DNA of 64,000 nucleotides from Spirochaeta sp. UBA5339 (GTDB lineage: Bacteria; Spirochaetota; Spirochaetia; DSM-2461): the NCBI GenBank assembly GCA_002408085.1, contig DHQL01000009.1:310001-374000 (forward strand). Direction: 5' to 3'. Within the stretch, counting starts at the first letter, position 1. Each line of letters begins with the position of its first letter. This document shows, one piece after another, positions 16,937 to 25,861 of this stretch. The translations under genes were made by a program, and so were the position numbers. The notes beneath the pieces are model-generated. The model searched no databases. It was not told where the DNA came from and was given only the letters and a program-made list of their open reading frames with translations.

Positions 16937-17815
16937 ATGTCCAATAATACTAATCATGGTGATGAAATCCAACTTTCTGAACTATTTCTTATCGTTTTGG
17001 AAAGGAGGAAATTAGTTCTTATTCTGACACTTTCTACAGCTCTCATAACTTCTCTTTTTATCATTTTCTTTCCTCTAGTTAACCAATCTGAGAATGAATC
17101 ATATATAGACTCGATGGAAATATCTGTATCAAAGAGTCTTGACTATTATCTTTACGATAAAATAGTAATGAACAGAAGAGAGATGAATATTGTTTTTCAG
17201 GAAAGAACTTTTCTTACCAAGCTTGCTATATACTTCAAGAACCAAAATCTAATAGGTAAACACTTTGATTCTTTTTTTTCTGAAAGAATTATTTTGAACA
17301 CTCATATAGCGGATGATTTCAAATCTGTCAGCAGCCGGGACCTGATCAGAAATAAGTGGTTTTATCGGGTTGAAAGTGATGATGTCCAGTTAAAACTGGA
17401 AATGCTGTACAGTTCACAGGTTGATTATAAGTGGCAGCATCTGTTTGATATACTGCTAGCTGACGTAAACAGACAGATTGTTGAAAAGGTCGCATCTGAT
17501 ATTCGTGATGACCTTAATACCTGGTCAGGTGTGGCATTGGAAGATATTCCTCAGGACGTAATGGCAAGGCTGAGTTTTGGGTCTCAGCTGCTTTCAGGAG
17601 AAGTTGATCCATTGGTTGTTTCCAGCAGAGCCACAAATGAACTGAACTCAGATAAGCTGATTCGGCGCTTAAGGCAGGAGTATTTGGTTATGGGTGTGAT
17701 CATTGTAGCTATAGTCTTTTTCCTGTCTATCTTTCTTGCCTTATTCCTTGATTTTCTGGAGAAATTGAGGAATGATGAAGCAAGAATGAAAAAGATAAAG
17801 GATGCCTTGAAATAA
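16937..17815 (+). CDS. Wzz-like chain-length / polysaccharide co-polymerase protein
   Basis: A 292-residue protein with two transmembrane helices, ~29-50 (LVLILTLSTALITSLFIIFF) and ~245-270 (VMGVIIVAIVFFLSIFLALF), around a periplasmic domain. This topology and the opening EIQLSELFLIVLERRKLVLIL match Wzz/GumC-type chain-length regulators. It lacks a cytoplasmic tyrosine-kinase domain and has a short C-tail. Its place right after the polymerase supports control of chain length. The periplasmic domain is shorter and less helical-looking than classical Wzz, so it may be a divergent form. It ends the glycan run; the ABC operon begins 18 bp later. Confidence 0.75.
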   Translation: MSNNTNHGDEIQLSELFLIVLERRKLVLILTLSTALITSLFIIFFPLVNQSENESYIDSMEISVSKSLDYYLYDKIVMNRREMNIVFQERTFLTKLAIYFKNQNLIGKHFDSFFSERIILNTHIADDFKSVSSRDLIRNKWFYRVESDDVQLKLEMLYSSQVDYKWQHLFDILLADVNRQIVEKVASDIRDDLNTWSGVALEDIPQDVMARLSFGSQLLSGEVDPLVVSSRATNELNSDKLIRRLRQEYLVMGVIIVAIVFFLSIFLALFLDFLEKLRNDEARMKKIKDALK

Positions 17816-17833
17816 TCCTGGGCATATTACGGC

Positions 17834-18523
17834 ATGTCAATAATTAAACTATCTAAACTTGAAAAAATATACCCCCTGGGTAAGCTCGAAGTTGCGGCCC
17901 TTAAGGGGGTTGATCTGGAAATTAATAAAGGTGATTTTGTTTCTGTGGCCGGCCCCTCCGGTTCCGGTAAGACAACTATGATGAACATCATTGGTCTTAT
18001 AGACACACCTACAAGGGGGGAGATCTGTATTGAAGGAAAAAATGCAGGGACCCTAAGGCGTGCTGAATTGACCAGGCTGCGTCATGAGACTATTGGATTT
18101 ATTTTTCAGTCCTTTAATCTTCTCCCAGTTCTCTCGGTTATTGAAAATGTCGAGCTCCCTCTTGTCCTCGGTAGACTGAAGATGAAGAAAAATGAACGCC
18201 GTGAGTGGGTGGAGCATCTTCTGCAGGAAGTAGGTCTGGAGGATCGGATCAATCACAAACCCTCAGAGTTGTCCGGTGGACAGCAGCAGAGAGTTGCCAT
18301 TGCCCGTGCTCTGGCGGCCAAACCTCAGATTGTTATTGCTGATGAGCCTACAGCAAATCTTGATTCAGTTACCGGAGAGCGGATCTTGAACCTGATGAAG
18401 CAGGTGAATAAGGATGAAGGTACAACCTTTATCTTCTCATCCCATGATCCTTCTATCTGGAAAATTGCCGATCATACAATATTTTTACGGGATGGCATAA
18501 TTGAGTCGGAGACCCGTCAGTGA
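17834..18523 (+). CDS. ABC transporter ATPase, LolD/MacB type
   Basis: The 229-residue ATPase has Walker A GPSGSGKTT at residues 40-48, the signature LSGGQQQR, Walker B IVIADEPT, a D-loop at SANLD-like ANLDS and a switch His in SSHD. Its short form and FQSFNLLPVLSVIENVELPL region match the LolD/MacB/FtsE class, which power mechanotransmission rather than substrate channels. It is followed with a GTGA overlap by two FtsX-type permeases. Together they form a complete LolCDE-like complex at the inner membrane. An 18-bp gap separates it from the Wzz-like gene, so it may be cotranscribed with the glycan genes. Confidence 0.93.
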   Translation: MSIIKLSKLEKIYPLGKLEVAALKGVDLEINKGDFVSVAGPSGSGKTTMMNIIGLIDTPTRGEICIEGKNAGTLRRAELTRLRHETIGFIFQSFNLLPVLSVIENVELPLVLGRLKMKKNERREWVEHLLQEVGLEDRINHKPSELSGGQQQRVAIARALAAKPQIVIADEPTANLDSVTGERILNLMKQVNKDEGTTFIFSSHDPSIWKIADHTIFLRDGIIESETRQ

Positions 18524-19956
18524 TTTTTATTCTTGCCTTCAGAAACCTTCTCAGGAATAAGCGCAGTACTCTTCTGCTTCTGATGCTGATCTCCTTTATT
18601 ACAATGGTGTTTTTCTGGGGTAACAGCTTCCTGAGTCAATCAGATCGGGGTTTGAGAAGAACATATGCTGATAATTTAACAGCTGATTTGATGATTCAGA
18701 AAACTCAGGACATTAGTATGAACCTTTTCGGGGCCAATACTCCTGTGATTGATGATTTTTTCGTAATGCCTGTTCTCCCGGCATATAATGAAATTCGAAC
18801 AACTCTTGAGGATCAGGGACTCTCTCAGTTATCTGCAGTTGTTTCAGGAAAAGCAGCTATGGATCTGGCTGGTGTCCGGCAGGGAGTGCCACTTCTCGGT
18901 GTAGAGACACCCTCCTATTTTTCAATATTTCCTGGAATAGATCTCTTAGAAGGGGAACTGCTTCTTCAGGATCAGCCAGGGGTTATGCTGACAAGGGATA
19001 TGGTGGATGAGCTGCGTGAGAAAAAGGGTAGAGAAATTTCCGTTGGTGATTCTGTCAAATTCACAATGGCCTATGGAACAGGTTTCAGGATCAGGGAAGT
19101 ACCGTTGAAGGGGATTTTTCAATACAGTAATCCCGGTCCCTATATGGAGCAGATTGTTCTTGTGGATCCTCAGACTCTCAGATCGCTTTCATCTGTCCTG
19201 AGTGTGGCAGCTGAAGAGGTTGATATTGCAGATGATACCATGGCCCTTCTTGACGGTGATCTTGATAATCTATTTACATCTGGTGACTTTTTCGGCAGTG
19301 ATGATAGTGAGTTTTCTATCAGTGATCTGGAAGAGGATTTGAGTGCTCCCGCCGTTAGCTCATCTGATATCATGGCAGGTGACTGGAATTTTATATTGAT
19401 CAGAACAGAGACAGGCCGGAATGTTTCAAGGATTAAGAAAGATCTTAACAGATTGCTGGAACCATATGGTGTAACCGTTGTCGACTGGAGAACCGCTGCG
19501 GGAAATGCCGCAATGTCAGTTCTGTTTATTCAGTTCTTTTTTTACGGCGGTATACTTCTGATTTCGATAGCCGGAGTGATCTCAATCGTTAATATTATGC
19601 TTATTTCAGTTTTTCGCCGTACCAGGGAAATTGGTACTCTCAGGGCAATAGGAGCTTCTGACTTTACGATAGCCGGTTTGATAGTTCTTGAGAATCTTTT
19701 TCTCTCTTTAATTGCAGGGAGTGTGGGACTGCTTATTGCATGGTGGGGGATGGGATGGCTTAACAATCTCGAAATACCTCTGGGAAACAGTTTGATATCT
19801 TCACTTTTTGGAACGAATGTCCTTGTAGTAGAATTACAGTCTCTGGAAGCTATAAAGGCCCTTGCTGTGGCCGTAGCCCTAGGTATTTGCTCAGCAGTGT
19901 ATCCGGGAGCTCTTGCCATTAAGATCAATCCTATTGAAGCCGTGAGGAGAGGGTGA
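18520..19956 (+). CDS. FtsX/MacB-like ABC permease (LolC/E type)
   Basis: This 478-residue permease has an N-terminal helix (~15-35), a large periplasmic domain (~40-330) and three C-terminal helices with the FtsX-family pattern FRRTREIGTLRAIGAS. The GTG start overlaps the ATPase stop. An acidic, low-complexity insert (~residues 240-290, rich in Asp, Ser and Glu) in the periplasmic domain is unusual. LolC and LolE extract lipoproteins from the inner membrane and pass them to LolA; the LolA-like gene two genes on fits this role. Which lipids or proteins are moved is unknown. Confidence 0.9.
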   Translation: MIFILAFRNLLRNKRSTLLLLMLISFITMVFFWGNSFLSQSDRGLRRTYADNLTADLMIQKTQDISMNLFGANTPVIDDFFVMPVLPAYNEIRTTLEDQGLSQLSAVVSGKAAMDLAGVRQGVPLLGVETPSYFSIFPGIDLLEGELLLQDQPGVMLTRDMVDELREKKGREISVGDSVKFTMAYGTGFRIREVPLKGIFQYSNPGPYMEQIVLVDPQTLRSLSSVLSVAAEEVDIADDTMALLDGDLDNLFTSGDFFGSDDSEFSISDLEEDLSAPAVSSSDIMAGDWNFILIRTETGRNVSRIKKDLNRLLEPYGVTVVDWRTAAGNAAMSVLFIQFFFYGGILLISIAGVISIVNIMLISVFRRTREIGTLRAIGASDFTIAGLIVLENLFLSLIAGSVGLLIAWWGMGWLNNLEIPLGNSLISSLFGTNVLVVELQSLEAIKALAVAVALGICSAVYPGALAIKINPIEAVRRG

Positions 19957-19957
19957 T

Positions 19958-21250
19958 ATGAGACTTTGGCATCTTTTCTCACTGGCTTTCCGGTACTTTT
20001 TTCTTCATTTAAGGCATTATTTGTTTCTGTTTGCGGCTCTGAGCTTTGGTTTTGCCGTAATCAGTACACTTACATCTGTACAGGAAGGAATGGAGCAGAA
20101 TCTTTATTCTGTTTCTCAGGCTCACTACTCAGGTGATATAATTATGGTAGGAGAATCGAACAGGAGATATAAGGTCATATACAATGCCGATGAAATCCTC
20201 TCGATTCTTGAAAACAGCAGTATGGAGTATGAGAAAACAATTCTGCGCACTCAGCTGAATGGAGGAACCCTTCACTACAATGGTACAGCTCTGGATATGA
20301 AATATGTATTCGGTGTCGATTGGCAGGAAGAGAGAGACATATTTGAGAGTATGAGTTACACCTCCCGTACCGATGATCCCTATACTCCGGGGAGTATTAT
20401 GATCTCCTCTCCTGTTGCAGAGCAACTCCAGGCCAGGGTGGGCGATCTGCTGACTCTTGAGGTCAGGACCCTTGAGGGGCAGGTCAACACCATGTCCCTT
20501 GTCGTCAGCGCTCTGGTGGAAGATCGTTCTCTCTTCGGGTACTTTAAATGCTATATAAGCCGTGATGATCTTAATAATCTTGCCCAGTTTCCTGCAGATG
20601 CTGTCTCAAATATTGGTCTGTATTTAAATTCAAATCAGGAATCCGGGGCAGTTCGAGAAGAATTGTATGGCCTCTTGTCGTCCGAAATGGATGTTGCCCC
20701 TCTTTTTGAAGACCGGAAAGGACTTTACAGGGCCAGGTGGGATAAATGGCAGGGGACCAGGCTCTTTCTTGTTCCTCTTTCGGTGTATCTTTCAGAAGTG
20801 GACCTTCTTTTGAAAGCAATATCAATGGTCTCCTACTGCCTTTATGCTCTGATGGTTCTGATTATTACTGTCAGTGTGGCTGTCACTTTTCGGCTTGTAC
20901 TCCATGAAAGGGAGCGGGAGATCGGTACAATGAGAGCCATTGCCTTTCATCAATCTGAAATTGTGGTACAACTCATGTTTGAAACACTGATTCTGTTTAT
21001 TTTTTCTCTGGGATTCGGTTTAGTACTTTCCAGATTTGTTGTAACTCTGGCCTCTTTTGTTGATTATTCCTTTATTCCCAGTTTTGAAATATTCCTCGAA
21101 AACGGGAAACTGACAGCTGTATATACTGTATCCAGCTTTCTGGCAAATGCAGGTATTGTCTTTCTGGCTGTTTTGCCAGCAGTCCTTTTTCCGGTCATTA
21201 TGGCCGCGAAACGTCCCCTTGCGGGACTTTTATCAGGAGGTAGTAAGTGA
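19958..21250 (+). CDS. FtsX/MacB-like ABC permease, second subunit
   Basis: A 430-residue partner to the preceding permease. It has an N-terminal helix (~15-35), a periplasmic domain and three C-terminal helices with LVLHEREREIGTMRAIAFHQSEIV, the FtsX signature. Two non-identical permeases with one ATPase match LolCDE stoichiometry, whereas MacB-type pumps carry a fused permease. It begins one base after the previous stop. The GTGA overlap with the LolA-like gene that follows supports one operon and a joint function. Confidence 0.9.
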   Translation: MRLWHLFSLAFRYFFLHLRHYLFLFAALSFGFAVISTLTSVQEGMEQNLYSVSQAHYSGDIIMVGESNRRYKVIYNADEILSILENSSMEYEKTILRTQLNGGTLHYNGTALDMKYVFGVDWQEERDIFESMSYTSRTDDPYTPGSIMISSPVAEQLQARVGDLLTLEVRTLEGQVNTMSLVVSALVEDRSLFGYFKCYISRDDLNNLAQFPADAVSNIGLYLNSNQESGAVREELYGLLSSEMDVAPLFEDRKGLYRARWDKWQGTRLFLVPLSVYLSEVDLLLKAISMVSYCLYALMVLIITVSVAVTFRLVLHEREREIGTMRAIAFHQSEIVVQLMFETLILFIFSLGFGLVLSRFVVTLASFVDYSFIPSFEIFLENGKLTAVYTVSSFLANAGIVFLAVLPAVLFPVIMAAKRPLAGLLSGGSK

Positions 21251-22005
21251 AAAAAATATTAATAATACTGTTTTTTGTAATACCGTCTTTTTTAATGGCA
21301 GAGGATTATCAGAAGCTCCTTGAACTGGCAGACAGCCTTGTTAACTATCCAGACCATGATTTTTCCGGGCAGTATACTATTACTCAGAATAAACCTGGTC
21401 AGGGGCAGACAGTTTCTGTTGCTGCTATTTTCAGAAGAGACAGTCAGGATACATATGTTATTGTGATACAGGAACCATCTATCAATAAAGGGCAGGGGTA
21501 TCTGAAGCAGGGCAGGACTCTCTGGTTCTATGACCCTGAAAGTAAACGGTTCAATTCAACAAGCAGCACAGATCGTTTTCAGAACAGTAACGCCCGAAAC
21601 TCTGACTTTACCCAGAGTACTCTGGCTATGGATTATGATGTTATCTCCGGAGAGGAGGTAAAACTTGGTTCTTATGACTGCTGGCTTCTTGAACTTGAAG
21701 CCAATAATACTGAAGTAACCTACCCGAAAATGAAGATATGGATCAGTAAGGATGGTCTTGTCCGCATGACAGAGGACTACAGTTTGTCCGGTCAGCACTT
21801 AAGAAGCACTTATATACCGGATTACTATAATATCGGGGGAACCTTTGTTCCGAAGAGACTGCTTTTTGAGGACCAGTTGCGCGGGGCCACTATCAATGGC
21901 AAGTTTCAAAAGGAGCGAACACTGATCGATATCAGCAGTCCCAGTTTCAAAGATCTTCCTAATTCTGTATTTTCTAAATCCTTTCTTGAGAGTGTAAACA
22001 GGTGA
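21247..22005 (+). CDS. LolA-like outer-membrane lipoprotein-sorting protein (TP_0789-type domain)
   Basis: A 252-residue secreted protein with signal peptide MKKILIILFFVIPSFLMAED. The mature part has the LolA/LolB fold pattern of COG2834 (YTITQNKPGQGQTVSVAAIFRR, GRTLWFYDPESKRF, DCWLLELEANNTEVTYPKMKIWI), close to the Pfam domain named after Treponema TP_0789. Such proteins carry hydrophobic cargo through the periplasm in a beta half-barrel. There is no lipobox, so it is LolA-like (soluble) rather than LolB-like. It starts by GTG within the permease stop and overlaps the barrel gene that follows by four bases. Confidence 0.88.
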   Translation: MKKILIILFFVIPSFLMAEDYQKLLELADSLVNYPDHDFSGQYTITQNKPGQGQTVSVAAIFRRDSQDTYVIVIQEPSINKGQGYLKQGRTLWFYDPESKRFNSTSSTDRFQNSNARNSDFTQSTLAMDYDVISGEEVKLGSYDCWLLELEANNTEVTYPKMKIWISKDGLVRMTEDYSLSGQHLRSTYIPDYYNIGGTFVPKRLLFEDQLRGATINGKFQKERTLIDISSPSFKDLPNSVFSKSFLESVNR

Positions 22006-23351
22006 AGAAAAAGCTTCTATCAGGAATCTTTGTTCTGTGTGTTCTGCTTCCAGTGATCTCCCAGGAATCAGATGACCTGCTAGAGGCTGATGATCTCTCT
22101 TCTCTTTTTGATGTTTCGGAGGAGGAGAATGACGATCTACCGAGTATTGAAGATCTATTCAATAAGGATAGTGATACGGAAGAAGATGGGGAAGAATCAC
22201 AAGATTCCGGTCTCTCGGTTCTTGAATCCCTTACGTCCAAAACAGGCTATACCTTTGAACTCCGTTATGCCTTTGTGGGCGGCCTGTCGCCGGGTTGGGG
22301 AGAAACCCCCTGGAATAGCGGAGAAACGCCTCCTGATGATGGTGATGGTTACAGCAAAGGATATACAACGGTATATGGTGCAGATATCGGGTCTAAGGCC
22401 ATTCTGGATCTTCAGCTTACCCGCAATTTCAGGGTTAAACAGTCTTATGCTTTTCGTTTTCCGGATTTTGATCCATCTATTTCTGAGTTCTGGGGCAGCT
22501 ATAATCTGAACAACATCATGTACATGAGAATGGGGCTTCAGAATATTAAATGGGGGCTGGGACGAAACTATTCCTATACTAATGTACTTACCCGGCTTCC
22601 GGCAGATGCCGAAAAAGGCGGAGATAGTTTCTCTTTCTTGATGGATATTCCTATGGGGCTGGGAGGAGTGCAGCTATTGGCACTTGCGCGGTCTGGGTTT
22701 TCAAGCGGTGGACTTGATGATATGACTGCATCAGATGTCGGCTATGGTATTAAATATAATTATGCTTCTGAATTTGCAGATTTGAATATAGGGAGCTTTT
22801 TTCACCAGGATATGCCATTAAGAACCGTAGCATCTGTCACAAGGACCCTCTGGGACAGGACTGAGGTCTACGCTGAGGGTCTCTGGGCAGTGGATTATGA
22901 AAATTTTGCAGATCATACATACTCGTTTAGTTTTGGTTTTTTTGACTCCTTTTTTGATGATAAACTCTATTTCAATACTGAGTATTACTGGAACGGCGAA
23001 GAGACAATATATTATGTGGATGATGATGAGAGTCTGATTATACTGGAAAAGGCTCCTTTTATTTATGGGCATAACATTGCCTGGAATCTAGTCTACCGCC
23101 CCATAAAAGGAAACTCTTTGAATCTCTTTTGCCGTGGAATGTATAATATTAATGAGAATACTGCAAAGGTTGTACCCGGTGTAAGGTATAAACCTATGAA
23201 AGAGATCACTCTCTTCCTCTCTGTTCCAATGGCCCTTGGTGACCGTGATGGTACCTACTATAGAAACAATTATGATGACAAGAACAGGCCTTTCAGTATC
23301 ACCTTCGGAGTCAGGTTTGACGGGTCCTATAAACAGGCCTCTTACAAATAA
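22002..23351 (+). CDS. Outer-membrane beta-barrel protein of the Lol-like operon
   Basis: A 449-residue protein with signal peptide KKKLLSGIFVLCVLLPVISQE. Next comes a strongly acidic, Asp/Glu-rich linker (~25-75), then a long series of alternating-residue beta strands with aromatic girdles, typical of a 14-16-strand barrel. I know no named family for it. It is the last gene of the Lol-like operon, overlapping the LolA-like gene by four bases. The relay may therefore hand cargo to this barrel or depend on it, in place of LolB; this is inference. The acidic linker could bind the LolA-like protein or cations. Confidence 0.75.
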   Translation: MKKKLLSGIFVLCVLLPVISQESDDLLEADDLSSLFDVSEEENDDLPSIEDLFNKDSDTEEDGEESQDSGLSVLESLTSKTGYTFELRYAFVGGLSPGWGETPWNSGETPPDDGDGYSKGYTTVYGADIGSKAILDLQLTRNFRVKQSYAFRFPDFDPSISEFWGSYNLNNIMYMRMGLQNIKWGLGRNYSYTNVLTRLPADAEKGGDSFSFLMDIPMGLGGVQLLALARSGFSSGGLDDMTASDVGYGIKYNYASEFADLNIGSFFHQDMPLRTVASVTRTLWDRTEVYAEGLWAVDYENFADHTYSFSFGFFDSFFDDKLYFNTEYYWNGEETIYYVDDDESLIILEKAPFIYGHNIAWNLVYRPIKGNSLNLFCRGMYNINENTAKVVPGVRYKPMKEITLFLSVPMALGDRDGTYYRNNYDDKNRPFSITFGVRFDGSYKQASYK

Positions 23352-23451
23352 TTATATTGCTGAAACCAGCTGTTATTTTGACTTATCTTTTTTTGGGGCA
23401 ACTCAAAAGTAAAGCTGATTGTCGATAAAAACTATAATTGCAAAGTCTTTA

Positions 23452-24600
23452 TTATTTCAGAAAATTGTGTAGAAACGTAACGTATTTATCCCAATCAAAA
23501 GAATTACTCACAAAATTTCTTGCGTTTTCAGAAAACCTGTTATATTTTTCACTATCATTTATCAGATTGATTATTTTTTCTTTTATTTCTGTGGGTGCAT
23601 CGGGATTAGATGGACTGATCAAGTATCCTGTAAAATCATCGCGAACAGCAGAAGGAACTCCTCCTGTGTTTCCTGCAATAACAGGTGTTCCGCAGTACTG
23701 AGCTTCCGCATAGACTATACCGAAGCCTTCCATCGCCATTTTATTGTGCTCAGTACGACTCATCATTACATAAAGGTCTGAGGCAATAAAAAGTTCCGCC
23801 AGTTCTTGATCGCTTTCGATATAAGGGATGAACTTTACAGAATTGCTGATTTTATTTTCTTTAGCCAGATTCTTGAGCCTTTCCTCTTCACTGCCTCGAC
23901 CGACTATAATATGTAAGTAATTAAAATCAGACTCATCTAACAGTTTGTCTGCATTAAGAAGTATATCCACACCTTTACGGGGAATCAGGTTGCATACTGT
24001 TAACAGCAGGCATGTGGTTTCGGGTATATTCAGGGATTTTCGTATTTCATCTTTTTTGCGGCAGCCTGAGAACTTTTCTCTGTTTATACCATTATACAGG
24101 GTATGGATATTCTCTAATTTTGAGTTAGGAACAAAGTGTTCCAGATATAAAGCAGTAGCATTGCTGACGGGAAAGTACTGATCTACTCGCTTAAGAACCT
24201 TTTTTTTGATAAGTCTTCTAAGCCAGTTGTCCCAACGTAGCATAATATCTCCCCCATGAGTTATAAGGAGAATGTTTTTCCCTTTGAATATAGGGAGAAG
24301 CGGGAGGTACATAGGGTAGAGAAAGCTGAATACTATGTTATTGTAACTCTTGCTGATCTTTTTTATCTGCTTGTATATTTCAAAATGGTTTACAGGGTTC
24401 CACTTATAGTTGACGCGGTGTACTTTTACTCCGTCATATATATCTGTTTCAGGTTTTCTGCTTTCTGAAGATTTCAGGTTGATAACTTCTATTTTTACTC
24501 CGGAATCAGATATAGCTCTAACAAGTTCATGAGAGAAGGTATAATTGTTGCGTCTGTTGAGATCGGGATATGCCCCGGTAATAAATAGAACGTTTTTCAT
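23452..24600 (-). CDS. Glycosyltransferase family 4
   Basis: A 382-residue GT-B enzyme. The N-terminus has FITGAYPDLNRRNNYTFSHELVRAI, a glycine loop for the acceptor domain. The donor domain has LLTVCNLIPRKGVDILLNA, then EGFGIVYAEAQYCGTPVIAGNTGGVPSAV, the E-x7-E nucleotide-sugar motif of GT4. It is the last gene of the minus-strand run wzx-wzi-GT-GT; no clear terminator was found in the ~100 bp before the convergent barrel gene's end. It probably adds a hexose to the second glycan. Sugar and linkage are unknown. Confidence 0.9.
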   Translation of the reverse strand: MKNVLFITGAYPDLNRRNNYTFSHELVRAISDSGVKIEVINLKSSESRKPETDIYDGVKVHRVNYKWNPVNHFEIYKQIKKISKSYNNIVFSFLYPMYLPLLPIFKGKNILLITHGGDIMLRWDNWLRRLIKKKVLKRVDQYFPVSNATALYLEHFVPNSKLENIHTLYNGINREKFSGCRKKDEIRKSLNIPETTCLLLTVCNLIPRKGVDILLNADKLLDESDFNYLHIIVGRGSEEERLKNLAKENKISNSVKFIPYIESDQELAELFIASDLYVMMSRTEHNKMAMEGFGIVYAEAQYCGTPVIAGNTGGVPSAVRDDFTGYLISPSNPDAPTEIKEKIINLINDSEKYNRFSENARNFVSNSFDWDKYVTFLHNFLK

Positions 24601-24640
24601 TATACTCTCCTATTGAACGTAAATTGAAATAAATTGTGAA

Positions 24641-25828
24641 TCAGTTATTGTATACTATTTTGAAGTAAATATCATTGAGTTTCTTAACTACTGTTGTTTC
24701 ACTGAAGTTCTTAATGCAATAGTCACGAATTTTTGCTGAATCATATGCATTGAGGTTCTCAATAAGATCAATAATACCCGATGCAATGGAAGTAGCATTA
24801 TTGTTTTCAACCAGCAGTCCACAGTCATTGTTGACAATTTTTCTGGGTCCCATATTTGCTGTCGCAACAACAGGTTTCCCCATGGCCAGAGCTTCAATCA
24901 GAACCACACCGAATGGTTCATCTCTGCTGGCAAGGGCAAAGAGTGATGAGCTTTCAATTAACTCAGGCAGATCATTCCTCTGGACTTCTCCGATCAGTTT
25001 GATTTTTCCTTGAATGCTGGAATTTGTTTTCTCAATATTTCGGATCTGATTTTTCAAGTTTTTCAGCTGGCATCCGCCCCCGGCAATTGTCAGTTCCGCT
25101 TCCGGATATCTTTTATGTACCTGTGTAAATGCCTGGATCAGCAAATCAAACCCTTTTCTGTAATTAAGATGACCAACAGAAAGGATTTTAATCCCATTAC
25201 TTTTGGATTTCAATGATATAGTTTTCGGGGTGAACTGAGATACATTAACCATATTGGGTATAACCTCAACCTTCCTGCCCGTGAGATTTCTAATATACTC
25301 AGCTCCACCGTCTCCAACAGCAATTAAATAACTTGCTGTGTTACCAATCCTTTTTATTATTCTGTTCTGGTACCATTTGAGAGTGTTGCTGTCTATTTTT
25401 GAGTAGTGTTCCGTCATTACATAGGGGATTTTTTTATTATTACAGATATGGGATACACCAAGCCCGTGAGACACAAAAGAGTGAAGGTGGATTATGTCGA
25501 TTTTTCCTTCCCTTTCTTCAATCAACTCAATTTGTTTTTTCAATCTAAGATAAATCAGCCACTCCTTGCCGTAGGGTATCTTCAGCAGCAGATTATAGAT
25601 TCTTGAACGGTACTCCTTTATGGCTGAATGACTGATATATGAACATGGTCTCCATTCTTTTTTTTGAAATAGATCATTAAAAATCTTCTTTACAGAACGG
25701 GTTTCAACAAAAGCTACGGTTACCTTATGTCCATCTTTTTGCAATGCAATACCCTGGTCTCTGAAAAAGATGCCGGATAGGTCATTCTCATTGTTAGGAT
25801 ACCAGGAGGGAACAATTACGATATGCAA
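24641..25828 (-). CDS. Glycosyltransferase family 4
   Basis: A 395-residue GT-B transferase. It starts MHIVIVPSWYPNNENDLSGIFFRDQGIAL, typical of GT4 capsule and exopolysaccharide enzymes. The donor side has ILSVGHLNYRKGFDLLIQAF and the E-x7-E segment EPFGVVLIEALAMGKPVVATANMGP. EHYSKID in the N-terminal domain recalls acceptor-site histidines. It lies 40 bp upstream of another GT4 gene in the same direction and 33 bp behind the Wzi-like gene. This suggests cotranscription with the flippase. Specificity cannot be told from the sequence. Confidence 0.9.
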   Translation of the reverse strand: MHIVIVPSWYPNNENDLSGIFFRDQGIALQKDGHKVTVAFVETRSVKKIFNDLFQKKEWRPCSYISHSAIKEYRSRIYNLLLKIPYGKEWLIYLRLKKQIELIEEREGKIDIIHLHSFVSHGLGVSHICNNKKIPYVMTEHYSKIDSNTLKWYQNRIIKRIGNTASYLIAVGDGGAEYIRNLTGRKVEVIPNMVNVSQFTPKTISLKSKSNGIKILSVGHLNYRKGFDLLIQAFTQVHKRYPEAELTIAGGGCQLKNLKNQIRNIEKTNSSIQGKIKLIGEVQRNDLPELIESSSLFALASRDEPFGVVLIEALAMGKPVVATANMGPRKIVNNDCGLLVENNNATSIASGIIDLIENLNAYDSAKIRDYCIKNFSETTVVKKLNDIYFKIVYNN

Positions 25829-25861
25829 AATTTACTCCTAATGAATTGATTTTCATACTCT

